Source of the DNA: Lewinellaceae bacterium
GTDB taxonomy: Bacteria; Bacteroidota; Bacteroidia; Chitinophagales; Saprospiraceae
Assembly (NCBI GenBank): GCA_020636355.1
Contig: JACJYB010000002.1
Location: 682,001-746,000 of the forward strand
Direction: 5' to 3'
DNA length: 64,000 nt
How positions within the stretch are numbered: the stretch's first letter is position 1; the number at the start of each line of letters is the position of its first letter. Positions 1-7,375 of the stretch are shown here, in pieces. The notes beneath the pieces are model-generated. The model worked only from the letters and a program-made list of their open reading frames with translations, was not told where the DNA came from and ran no database searches. A program made the translations under genes and the position numbers.

Positions 1-128
1 AGGATGGTGATTTGGATGTCATCCTCGGATCAAATATCTGGTCACCGGCTCCCACCGGGAGGGACGTTTTGAATGCCTGGCGAAAAGCGGGGATAGATTT
101 ACTCTTTCTGGAAAATAAATTGAGGTAA
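1..128 (+). CDS. C-terminal end of an FG-GAP/VCBS repeat protein (partial)
   Basis: The reading frame beginning at base 3 is open from the window edge to a TAA at 126-128. It encodes about 41 residues, starting with an acidic DGDLDVILG motif. That motif is the calcium-binding loop of FG-GAP/VCBS beta-propeller repeats (family knowledge: secreted or surface proteins, often ASPIC/UnbV or FG-GAP proteins in Bacteroidota). The following stretch (SPAPTGRDVLNAW, then a short hydrophobic GIDLLFLENKLR tail) has no type IX sorting domain. The 5' end lies outside the window, so full length and domain order are unknown. It converges on the SecA-family gene with 27 bases between them. Confidence 0.6.
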   Translation, partial: DGDLDVILGSNIWSPAPTGRDVLNAWRKAGIDLLFLENKLR

Positions 129-155
129 GCTCATTCCAAAGGCGCTTACTGTTAC

Positions 156-2495
156 TTATTTTGGCTTTTTCCTCCAGCGATCCACTAAACCTTTAATAAA
201 TAATAATGGTAAGGTAAACACGTCCGTTTGTAATGCGATCTCACCGGGATTGGCTAGCCGGATATTCAGTTGATTGGTAAATGGATTGTCACTGGCAATG
301 TATGTCCAGGTGGATGTTGGCCGGGTAAACGAATGTGGGGTGTTAAGGGTATCCGCTGTTTTCACATATTCCACACAGTCCTGAATACTTATTTTACGGC
401 AGGATTCAAGTAAACCCTCAAATCGAATGTCTGCCTCTTCCCGGAATATACGCAGGGGCTGGAAACCTCCCAATCGCACCAGATGAATGCCATCCCGTCG
501 CAGCATCATTTCCTGTAAAAATTGTGCCCAATAGCGATCATAGTGATAAAACAGGATCTCTCTGAGAGCATCTATGTGCTGTTCAATTTCCTGAACGGCG
601 TCAGGTAATTCCATTTTTAGCAGATCATGAATGCAATTGGAATCAAAATATTGGTGCCTCTCCCTACTCCAAAGTATACGCTGACTTTCTAAAAAGTCGG
701 CATATTCAGCTATGTTCCTCCGCATTTCTTCCAAACGTTTTTCGATGATTTTCTGTACCATTAACACATAATGGGATCGCTGGGTCTGATTCATCTTCTG
801 CACATCTTTTCTCAACCAGGAAGCATCCATGATCTCCTTAAGATGATAGCGCACCATCAAGTCGTCTGTCATCGAGACAATAAATTTCGTTTCACCCGGA
901 TCTCCTTGTCTCCCTGCGCGTCCCCGTAACTGTCTATCTATCCGTCTGGCTTCATGCAAATTGGTTCCAAGCACAAACAACCCGCCCGTTTCCGATACTT
1001 TTTTATGCAATTCAGGGTCTCCATTCCCGAGTCTTATATCCGTTCCTCTTCCTGCCATATTGGTAGCGATGGTCACCATACCCGGCAGCGCAGCCTGAGC
1101 AATAATCTTTGCTTCTTTTTCATCATGATTGGCATTTAAGAGTTGAACCGAAATGTCCGATTTGGTCAGCAGGTCGGCCAGAACTTCAGATTCACGTACT
1201 GTCAAAGTACCAATCAAAACAGGTTGTCCTATCAGAGATCGTTTCCTGACCTCCTCAACAATGCGTCCGTTCTTTTCTTCCTGTGAAAGACAGATCTGCA
1301 ACGGGAGGTCTATTCGTTGGGAAGTCTGGTGCGTAGGAATAATGCAAGTTTTTACCCCGTACAATAAATGCAATTCTTCGGCTACATCCGCTGCCGTGGC
1401 CGTTGTACCGGCGATACGGTCGTATTTCCGCACAAGGTGGGGAATAGAAATCATCTGGAGGACCTCACCGTCCATCTGAATGGTCACTTTTTCCTTGGCC
1501 TCCACGGCAGCTTGCAGTCCATTCCTCCATTTTCTATCCGGCACTACCCTGCCGGTAAATTCATCAATCAGCTTAACCCGGTCTCCTTCAACCAGGTAAT
1601 GGATGTCTTTATGGAGTAAGCTATGAGCCTGTAATGCGACTTGAACGGCAGAATAAATGCTGAAACCTTCACCGGAAGTTAAATCCAATCCGGGAAATGC
1701 ATCCTGAATGATCTTTATCCCCGAGTCAGTTAAGAACAATTCATGACGACGTTCGTCGACTTCAAAATCATCCTTATTCAAGCTGCCGATCAGATCGGAA
1801 ATAAAATTCAAATCCAATGGAGTACCTGCACGTGATCCTGCCAGAACCAACGGGTGGCGGGCTTCATCGATGAGCATGGCATCAGCTTCATCAATTATTA
1901 CCGAGCCAAAGTCAATAGGCAGGAGCTCATCAAGGTTCCAGATCATTTGATTTCTCAGGAAGTCAAATCCGATCGTTTTAATGGTTGAATAAACAATATT
2001 CGCTTGGTAAGAAGCTTTTCGCTTCGCGGCAATGTCATCCTCATGAACAGCCGCTACCGACAACCCAAGATTTTGGTACAATGGTGCCATCCAGGCGGCA
2101 TCTCTCCCTGCCAGGTAATCATTAAAAGTCAGGATCTGGCTTTTTCCCAGGGAATAAGCCAGCCACGCACTGGCCAGAGCTATGGTTACGGTCTTGCCTT
2201 CTCCCGTTTGCATTTCCACCATTTGCTTTCTAATGAGCGCCAGAGATCCCTGATATTGCCCTGCAAAAAGGGCGATTCCCAGGTGGCGATGAACGAGCGC
2301 TCCGGCCAGACCCAAAAATTCCAATAGCTGCATAGATCTGTTAGCCAATAACAGCTCCGGACTAGAATCCGATTGCCGGTACTGCATTTCAAATTGATAA
2401 ATTTCTTTCACTTCGTCCAGGTAAAGGTCCGCTTGGTCGATGACGCAATCCGGAATGATTCCCCAGGACCGCTGTGTCCTTTTATTGAGTATCAT
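156..2495 (-). CDS. SecA-family preprotein translocase ATPase, short paralogue
   Basis: A 779-residue SecA-type motor. Visible parts in order: Walker A EMQTGEGKT (about 94-102), Walker B/DEAD-like IIDEADAMLIDEARHPL (canonical SecA has DEVD), the preprotein cross-linking region, EFTGRVVPDRKW followed by GLQAAVEAKE, then the second motor domain with TNMAGRGTDIRLG and RRIDRQLRGRAGRQGDPGE. SecA drives Sec-dependent export from the cytosolic side of SecYEG. Housekeeping Bacteroidota SecA is about 1000-1100 residues and ends in a zinc-binding, SecB-interacting tail. This protein is much shorter and ends in a hydrophobic/basic segment (LPLLFIKGLVDRWRKK) without cysteines. I infer an accessory SecA (SecA2-like) rather than the main translocase, because the neighbours are not housekeeping genes. 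An ATG start with an N-terminal basic peptide is used. A small secreted-type protein lies 84 bases upstream on the same strand. Confidence 0.85.
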   Translation of the reverse strand: MILNKRTQRSWGIIPDCVIDQADLYLDEVKEIYQFEMQYRQSDSSPELLLANRSMQLLEFLGLAGALVHRHLGIALFAGQYQGSLALIRKQMVEMQTGEGKTVTIALASAWLAYSLGKSQILTFNDYLAGRDAAWMAPLYQNLGLSVAAVHEDDIAAKRKASYQANIVYSTIKTIGFDFLRNQMIWNLDELLPIDFGSVIIDEADAMLIDEARHPLVLAGSRAGTPLDLNFISDLIGSLNKDDFEVDERRHELFLTDSGIKIIQDAFPGLDLTSGEGFSIYSAVQVALQAHSLLHKDIHYLVEGDRVKLIDEFTGRVVPDRKWRNGLQAAVEAKEKVTIQMDGEVLQMISIPHLVRKYDRIAGTTATAADVAEELHLLYGVKTCIIPTHQTSQRIDLPLQICLSQEEKNGRIVEEVRKRSLIGQPVLIGTLTVRESEVLADLLTKSDISVQLLNANHDEKEAKIIAQAALPGMVTIATNMAGRGTDIRLGNGDPELHKKVSETGGLFVLGTNLHEARRIDRQLRGRAGRQGDPGETKFIVSMTDDLMVRYHLKEIMDASWLRKDVQKMNQTQRSHYVLMVQKIIEKRLEEMRRNIAEYADFLESQRILWSRERHQYFDSNCIHDLLKMELPDAVQEIEQHIDALREILFYHYDRYWAQFLQEMMLRRDGIHLVRLGGFQPLRIFREEADIRFEGLLESCRKISIQDCVEYVKTADTLNTPHSFTRPTSTWTYIASDNPFTNQLNIRLANPGEIALQTDVFTLPLLFIKGLVDRWRKKPK

Positions 2496-2579
2496 GATCG
2501 TATTTTAAGAAAATAAAAAGAGGTTTGAACCATGCTTTCTCGCATGACATGTATGGGCAGTACAATACGGCTGATCCGT

Positions 2580-2918
2580 TTAGGAAATGGAACCGCGGGC
2601 CAGGAGTGGCAAATAGGCGTTCGTAAGAAGAAACTGAATATTTTCGGTATGCGACTGATCCAATGGCAGCGTAGCCGCCAGGTTGGGGAGCGGGACAACC
2701 TCGTTCGCTTCACGGATGGCATGAATGACGTTCAGATGGCAGGTGTGAACCCGTGAACCGGGATCCCGATGAATGGCTTCAATAACTACCTGAGGTGTAA
2801 CCGGATGTTTATCGATTTCAGGCAACGCGACAAGAACCACCAGAACAGCAGAAAAGATTAGCATTGCCTTGGGACCCATAGGGAATAATTTCCGATTCAA
2901 GTTCATTTGTTTAGCCAA
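2580..2918 (-). CDS. Small hypothetical protein with N-terminal membrane/signal segment
   Basis: This encodes 112 residues (108 if translation starts at the internal ATG at 2906). A short basic N-terminus (NLNRKLFPMGPK) is followed by a hydrophobic stretch (MLIFSAVLVVLVALP), which looks like a signal peptide or single membrane anchor. The remaining 75 residues would be periplasmic. They contain two histidines (IHRD, VIHAIREAN) and one cysteine, with no motif I recognise. It lies just upstream of and in the same direction as the short SecA paralogue, so the two may be co-transcribed. Coding status is supported mainly by the signal-like N-terminus and the position; a non-coding origin is possible. 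Confidence 0.45.
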   Translation of the reverse strand: MAKQMNLNRKLFPMGPKAMLIFSAVLVVLVALPEIDKHPVTPQVVIEAIHRDPGSRVHTCHLNVIHAIREANEVVPLPNLAATLPLDQSHTENIQFLLTNAYLPLLARGSIS

Positions 2919-2999
2919 CGGACACTAAGATAACCCAATTACTGGCACCAAATGTTCTAACTGTCCCAACAATTTATCGATGCAAATTATCGTAAAACG

Positions 3000-3034
3000 A
3001 CCAGGGGTGCACTCTGAACGAATGCCCCCCTGGT
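3000..3034 (-). terminator. Probable intrinsic terminator of the four-module lipoprotein gene
   Basis: An eight-base stem ACCAGGGG (3000-3007) pairs with CCCCTGGT (3027-3034) across a 19-base loop. Read on the minus strand it lies about 43 bases past the lipoprotein stop codon and is followed by a short T-containing stretch (CGTTTTACG). The weak T-run lowers confidence. Confidence 0.45.
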
Positions 3035-3076
3035 TAATTTTCATTGGACGTATGAAAAAATGTACTTAGCTGTCTT

Positions 3077-4240
3077 TCAATTAATGCATCTGGCCACGAT
3101 GTCGGCAAGGCCTTTGGCATCTTCAATGGTAACTACTTTGTTTGTAGCATTAACCAAAACATCAAATGGGAAAGCAATATGAGGTGGCCGGTCTCCCATG
3201 GAATGACTTCTGTGCCAGGCTATGAGAAATTCAAGGTAAGCTTGATAGCCGGCAATTTCCAGGGACGAGCCATCGGCAAATTCAATGGTGACCGGAAAGA
3301 TAACCTGATAACAAGCATTGTCCAGCAGATTGGGTATGAAAGGACGTTGTTCACGGCAAGCCCTTAAAAATTGTTCCAGCTGTTGCTTGTTTTCCACGGT
3401 AACCGTAGATCCGTTAGGTAACTCAATTTCATGGGGAAATGCAATCTCCGGCTTAACCGTATCATCCGGATGCGCAATATTCCAGGTATCAATCGCATCG
3501 CGCAAGGCCTGAAGATCCGCTATCTCCTCCCCGGTTCCATCGGGGTAATTCAGCATAATCGGAAACAGGATGCGAATGCACGGACCATATGGGGGAGCTA
3601 CATCACAATCGGCAGCAATAGCCTCAATATCCTCCTTACTGTAAACCGTAACCAGCGTACTGTCACTCAGGCGGACATCGTAAGGGAACTGGATATGCAC
3701 CGAACCCTGCGTAGTCGGGTTGGCAGCCCTCCAATCAGCAATAGCCGTCTGCATTTCTTCGCGGTCGTTTACCGTTTGAGTAGAAGAATCCGGGAAAATA
3801 AGCGTAAAAGGGAATACGGGTTTGTAGCAATCCAGGATCCGATGGCCTTTACCCATCCTTTCCAGTCCACATGAAACTTGTAATTCGCGTAATTGTGCGG
3901 CTGTCGAAATGGTACGGGTTGAGCCATCCGCAAGCGTGACATCCACCGGTAACTGGACATTCGGTAAAACCCGTGCCCCCGGGTTCGCTTCCCGCCAGGT
4001 CATTATGCCTTCTACAAAGGCTTCCTGGGTCTCGAAGGTTGCCGAAGTGCCATCAGGCCAAACTACCGTGACCGGAAATACAAAGGTAAAGCAGCGATCG
4101 GAAGTATCATTTGTTGCATCCCGGAGATCGAGCGTAGCATCCGTATAATTCTGGGTAGTTTCAATGTGTTCTTTTTGACAAGCGATCAATAGACCGAACA
4201 GCGCCATCGGCAAGAACAGTTTTACAATATTTTTTAACAT
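3077..4240 (-). CDS. Lipoprotein of four cysteine-bracketed 75-residue modules
   Basis: A 387-residue secreted lipoprotein. The N-terminus MLKNIVKLFLPMALFGLLIAC is a lipoprotein signal peptide with the lipid-accepting cysteine at residue 21. The rest is four modules, each opening and closing with cysteine: residues 50-124, 138-212, 221-295 and 310-385 (75, 75, 75 and 76 residues). Every module contains two half-repeats of the pattern (F/L)P-x-x-(V/I/L)-x-(F/Y/L)-x-(D/N) with a small or polar residue after. The first is followed by an amphipathic helix ending in W, the second by a helix ending in C. The regular cysteine spacing suggests one disulphide per module (inference). I do not recognise a characterised family; adhesion or surface display is plausible but unproven. 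A terminator-like hairpin sits only about 20 bases before its start codon. Confidence 0.8.
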   Translation of the reverse strand: MLKNIVKLFLPMALFGLLIACQKEHIETTQNYTDATLDLRDATNDTSDRCFTFVFPVTVVWPDGTSATFETQEAFVEGIMTWREANPGARVLPNVQLPVDVTLADGSTRTISTAAQLRELQVSCGLERMGKGHRILDCYKPVFPFTLIFPDSSTQTVNDREEMQTAIADWRAANPTTQGSVHIQFPYDVRLSDSTLVTVYSKEDIEAIAADCDVAPPYGPCIRILFPIMLNYPDGTGEEIADLQALRDAIDTWNIAHPDDTVKPEIAFPHEIELPNGSTVTVENKQQLEQFLRACREQRPFIPNLLDNACYQVIFPVTIEFADGSSLEIAGYQAYLEFLIAWHRSHSMGDRPPHIAFPFDVLVNATNKVVTIEDAKGLADIVARCIN

Positions 4241-4259
4241 GACAAGGTGAATTTTGGTG

Positions 4260-4300
4260 AAAAAAAAGTTCGATTAAACAATCAATAAAAGAATCGAACT
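4260..4300 (-). terminator. Strong hairpin with U-run, terminator or leader attenuator
   Basis: A perfect nine-base inverted repeat AGTTCGATT (4267-4275) / AATCGAACT (4292-4300) has a 16-base loop. On the minus strand it is followed directly by eight T residues, the classical intrinsic terminator layout. It can end transcription of the MFS gene (stop at 4431). It also lies only 19 bases ahead of the lipoprotein start at 4240, so it may act in that gene's leader. Confidence 0.7.
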
Positions 4301-4430
4301 GCTTGTTTTTTGTACTCACCGGATTGGACTCACCTTGACACCAGAAAGTTTAATCCATGCTAATAAATACGTATAACACTCTAATTTACTGATACTTAAG
4401 TTGTATTTCTAGTCCAAAATATTTGGAAAA

Positions 4431-5612
4431 TTATTCCAGATTATTTTCCGGAATCGGTTTTAGAAAGAAAAAACCACTCACCATAAGACCAAGTAAACCA
4501 ACCGTAATAAATAAATACTGAGCCCCCAAAGAATACCAGATCCATCCGGCTATCAGACTGGCCAGAAATGCGCTTACGCTGAGCATCGCCTCATAGGCTC
4601 CAATACCTGTGGCCAATTCATTCTGTGGAACCAGATTGGATATCCAGGCTTTTGCGATGCCTTCTGTCATGGCGGCATAAACTCCGTACAATAAAAACAG
4701 GGCCAGGAGATAAAAGGGATTGTGGAAGAGCCCCATTCCGCCGTAAACAAGACCGTAACATAAAATTCCGATGGCAAAAATGGACTTGAATTTCCATCGA
4801 TCTGCCAATATACCTGAGGGATATGCCAATAAAGCATAAACCATATTGTAAAAGATGTAGAATCCAATAATTGCTTTTTCAGAATATCCCAACGACTGCA
4901 ATTGCAGGAGTAAAAAAAAGTCGGAGCTATTTAACAGCCCAAAGCCAAGCAGGCCTCCAACTACGAGGCGATATCCCGAGGGAGACCTCCTCCAATACCG
5001 GAAAAAATCGTTCCAACCCGGACGGGTAGCACGTGTGACAGAAATCGTCCCTCCCCTTTCCTTCAGGCGCCAGGCAAAACCAATCGCCAGGATGCCGGGA
5101 ACAATAGCCAGGTAAAAAAGGTACCTTAAGTCATCCGGACGATAGAATAAGAAGGCCAGAGCCAATAAAGGTCCAAGACTCGCCCCCAGCGTGTCCATAC
5201 TCCGGTGAAATCCAAAAATCCGGCCTTTGGTTTCCGGCGTCGCCTCCTGGGCCAGCAAGGCATCCCTTGCAGCCGTCCGCACTCCTTTACCTAACCGGTC
5301 CATGGAACGCAACAGGAACAATCCTGCCGAGGACATGATCCATCCCATTAGCGGTTTTGAGATGGCGCTCATAGCATATCCCCAGCGAACAAAAGGTACC
5401 CTGACTTTAGAAACGTCAGACCATCGCCCAAAATATCCCTTGGCGTAACCCACAACGAGCTGAGCAAATCCCTCCAGAAATCCAATTCCTAAAACAGTAA
5501 ATCCAACTTCGGTCATAAAAAGAGGTAGCACCGGATACAACATTTCACTCGCCATATCCGTAAATAAGCTGATTATGCCGAGTGTAATGACCGTTCGAGG
5601 TATTGATTTCAT
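4431..5612 (-). CDS. Major facilitator superfamily transporter
   Basis: A 393-residue inner-membrane transporter with about 12 hydrophobic segments along its length. An MFS-type acidic/basic loop (GRWSDVSKVRVPFVRWGY) follows the second helix, and MDRLGKGVRTAARDALLAQE lies in a cytosolic loop. The N-terminus (TLGIISLFTDMASEMLYPVLPLF) resembles the drug or small-molecule efflux and sugar-phosphate-like MFS proteins annotated in many Bacteroidota. Substrate cannot be read from the sequence. It is monocistronic: a divergent sigma factor gene lies upstream and a strong terminator hairpin lies downstream. Confidence 0.88.
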   Translation of the reverse strand: MKSIPRTVITLGIISLFTDMASEMLYPVLPLFMTEVGFTVLGIGFLEGFAQLVVGYAKGYFGRWSDVSKVRVPFVRWGYAMSAISKPLMGWIMSSAGLFLLRSMDRLGKGVRTAARDALLAQEATPETKGRIFGFHRSMDTLGASLGPLLALAFLFYRPDDLRYLFYLAIVPGILAIGFAWRLKERGGTISVTRATRPGWNDFFRYWRRSPSGYRLVVGGLLGFGLLNSSDFFLLLQLQSLGYSEKAIIGFYIFYNMVYALLAYPSGILADRWKFKSIFAIGILCYGLVYGGMGLFHNPFYLLALFLLYGVYAAMTEGIAKAWISNLVPQNELATGIGAYEAMLSVSAFLASLIAGWIWYSLGAQYLFITVGLLGLMVSGFFFLKPIPENNLE

Positions 5613-5757
5613 CCTGAAGATTCTACTGGTTAAATCGATTTATTCGATGATCTCTGAACCGGATTTCAGATAACTTAGCGTCGAAAGTGGGAATTTTCTG
5701 TGAAAACTTTCGATACTTGCAAACGGGTATTTAAACGAAAGGCCTGTAAACCATCCG

Positions 5758-5781
5758 ATTTGCAGATTGCCTTTTGCAAAT
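5758..5781. promoter_or_regulatory. Inverted repeat ahead of the sigma-factor gene
   Basis: ATTTGCA (5758-5764) and TGCAAAT (5775-5781) form a perfect seven-base inverted repeat with a 10-base spacer. It ends eight bases before the sigma-factor ATG. A further TTGCAAA copy lies near 5717. It could be an operator or a structure in the leader; function is inferred only from position and symmetry. Confidence 0.35.
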
Positions 5782-5789
5782 AGAACACG

Positions 5790-6365
5790 ATGAATGTACC
5801 TCATCCGCTTTGGTTGCGGTTTAAACAGGGAGACTCAGACGCATTTGAGCAGTTGTACCAGGAAAACCTCGATGGCCTATTAAGGTATGGCCATCATTTC
5901 ACCCCGCAAACCGAGCTCATCGAGGACGTGATTCAGGAACTGTTCGTGGATTTATGGCAACGCAAAGCCAATCTCGGCGACACGGATTCTCCCAGAAAAT
6001 ATCTGTGTGCTTCCTTGAGACACCGGCTCTACCGTACCCTTAAGAAAAATGCAAAGACCGCCAGTGAGGATGAAATCCCATTCGACATGAGTTGGGATTG
6101 GGAAGACGCCCCCTCCAGTGAAGAACGATATGCTCAGGTGGAATCTGCCCTGGAGCAGTTGTCTCACCGGGAAAAAGAAGCCATTTATCTGCGATACCAC
6201 CAGGGACTATCTTATGAAGAAATCGGTGACATCATGGGCGTTCAATATCAGTCGCTACGGAATCAGGTTCACCGGGCCATCCAAAAATTGAGAACCATTC
6301 TAACCATCGTTTTTATGATTTTCTTAACAGGAATGAGTACAAACATGAGACCGGATACTTTATAG
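5790..6365 (+). CDS. ECF RNA polymerase sigma factor (FecI/RpoE type)
   Basis: A 191-residue sigma-70 family factor. Region 2 is visible as FEQLYQENLDGLLRYGHHFTPQTELIEDVIQELFVDLWQ (about 19-57). Region 4 is LSHREKEAIYLRYHQGLSYEEIGDIMGVQYQSLRNQVHRAIQKLR (about 124-168), with the helix-turn-helix that reads the -35 element. The short C-terminal tail (TIVFMIFLTGMS) is hydrophobic. It is the first gene of a three-gene unit with a FecR anti-sigma factor 22 bases downstream and a TonB-dependent receptor after that. In such trios the receptor senses its substrate, signals through FecR, and releases the sigma factor to transcribe the receptor operon. Confidence 0.92.
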   Translation: MNVPHPLWLRFKQGDSDAFEQLYQENLDGLLRYGHHFTPQTELIEDVIQELFVDLWQRKANLGDTDSPRKYLCASLRHRLYRTLKKNAKTASEDEIPFDMSWDWEDAPSSEERYAQVESALEQLSHREKEAIYLRYHQGLSYEEIGDIMGVQYQSLRNQVHRAIQKLRTILTIVFMIFLTGMSTNMRPDTL

Positions 6366-6387
6366 TTCAGGAAAGCATGCAAAGCTT

Positions 6388-7356
6388 ATGAAGCAAGAAT
6401 ACATAACATATACTCCTGAGCAACTAATGGACGTGGATTCTTTCATTGCTGCTTACCTGCACCGGGACGAACAATTCCTGCAGGCGTGGCAAAATTGGGA
6501 AGCCGCCCATCCGGAATGCAGCCCTCAAGTTGAAGAGGCTCGTAGTTTGTTGCGCCATCTTGCTGTCCATGAATACCGGGTTTCCCAACAAAAACGGGAT
6601 AAATTATGGAGTAACATTCAGGCGAATCTCCAAACCAAACCGGTAGCCAAACGAAGAATAATACCGACCAGATGGTATGCCGTTGCGGCTGCGAGTTTGT
6701 TTATCGCCGCAAGTCTATTATTGTGGCTTCAGGTTTCTGGACAGTCAAGCATCACCAGCATGGCGGGCACCCATTTAACTCACGTGTTACCGGATGAGAG
6801 CCAGATCATACTAAACGCAGCATCCCAAATTACCTATCGTAAAAAACAGTACCGGAATAAGCGTGACATCCATCTCGATGGAGAGGCATTTTTCGAAGTC
6901 ACCAAAGGTGCTCCCTTTATCGTAGAGACAGACTTGGGGTCCATCCGAGTATGGGGAACGTCATTTAATGTGTTTGCACGTGATTCCATTTTCGATGTGA
7001 AATGTTACACGGGTAAAGTCGAGGTGCGTATTCCGGGAGAAGATGCAGTCATGTTAACGCCGGGGCAACAATACGGTTATGTATCCGGTAGAACTGCAGC
7101 GTCTCATACTTTCGATCCGGTCCGGGAAGAAGACTGGAGAAGTGGACAGATCAAAGTTAATGATCAACCCCTTCGCAATGTTTTTGCTGAAATAGAAAGG
7201 CAATACGACGTAACCATCCAGTTTGGTGAGTCAACCGGAGCCAAAAGATATACCGGATTTTATCAGTTGAATCAACTCGATAGCGCTTTATATCACATTT
7301 GTTGGCCAATGCAGTTGGAATTTCAAATAAATGGGAAACAAATAACCGTCAAATAG
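6388..7356 (+). CDS. FecR family anti-sigma factor
   Basis: A 322-residue membrane protein. An N-terminal cytosolic region of about 95 residues is followed by one transmembrane helix (WYAVAAASLFIAASLLLWLQV, about 96-116). The periplasmic FecR domain comes next, with TSMAGTHLTHVLPDESQIILNAAS, the signature HLDGEAFFEVTKGAPFIVET, and GTSFNVFARDSIFDVKCYTGKVEV. The C-terminal part (VNDQPLRNVFAEIERQYDVTIQF, then a YTGFYQLNQLDSALYHIC segment) is a secretin/TonB N-terminus-like fold typical of Bacteroidota FecR proteins. It transmits the signal from the TonB receptor downstream (19 bases away) to the sigma factor upstream. Confidence 0.92.
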   Translation: MKQEYITYTPEQLMDVDSFIAAYLHRDEQFLQAWQNWEAAHPECSPQVEEARSLLRHLAVHEYRVSQQKRDKLWSNIQANLQTKPVAKRRIIPTRWYAVAAASLFIAASLLLWLQVSGQSSITSMAGTHLTHVLPDESQIILNAASQITYRKKQYRNKRDIHLDGEAFFEVTKGAPFIVETDLGSIRVWGTSFNVFARDSIFDVKCYTGKVEVRIPGEDAVMLTPGQQYGYVSGRTAASHTFDPVREEDWRSGQIKVNDQPLRNVFAEIERQYDVTIQFGESTGAKRYTGFYQLNQLDSALYHICWPMQLEFQINGKQITVK

Positions 7357-7375
7357 TCGTTGAGTCCATAACTAT

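Noticed and set aside
2492..2722. 76-codon minus-strand frame between the SecA paralogue and the small protein
   Set aside because: It overlaps the more plausible 112-codon frame with a signal segment, and its composition (rich in R, S, P, W) looks like an off-frame reading.
3431..3874. 147-codon plus-strand frame opposite the lipoprotein gene
   Set aside because: It is antisense to a clear repeat lipoprotein and has no domain; it arises from codon bias of the real gene.
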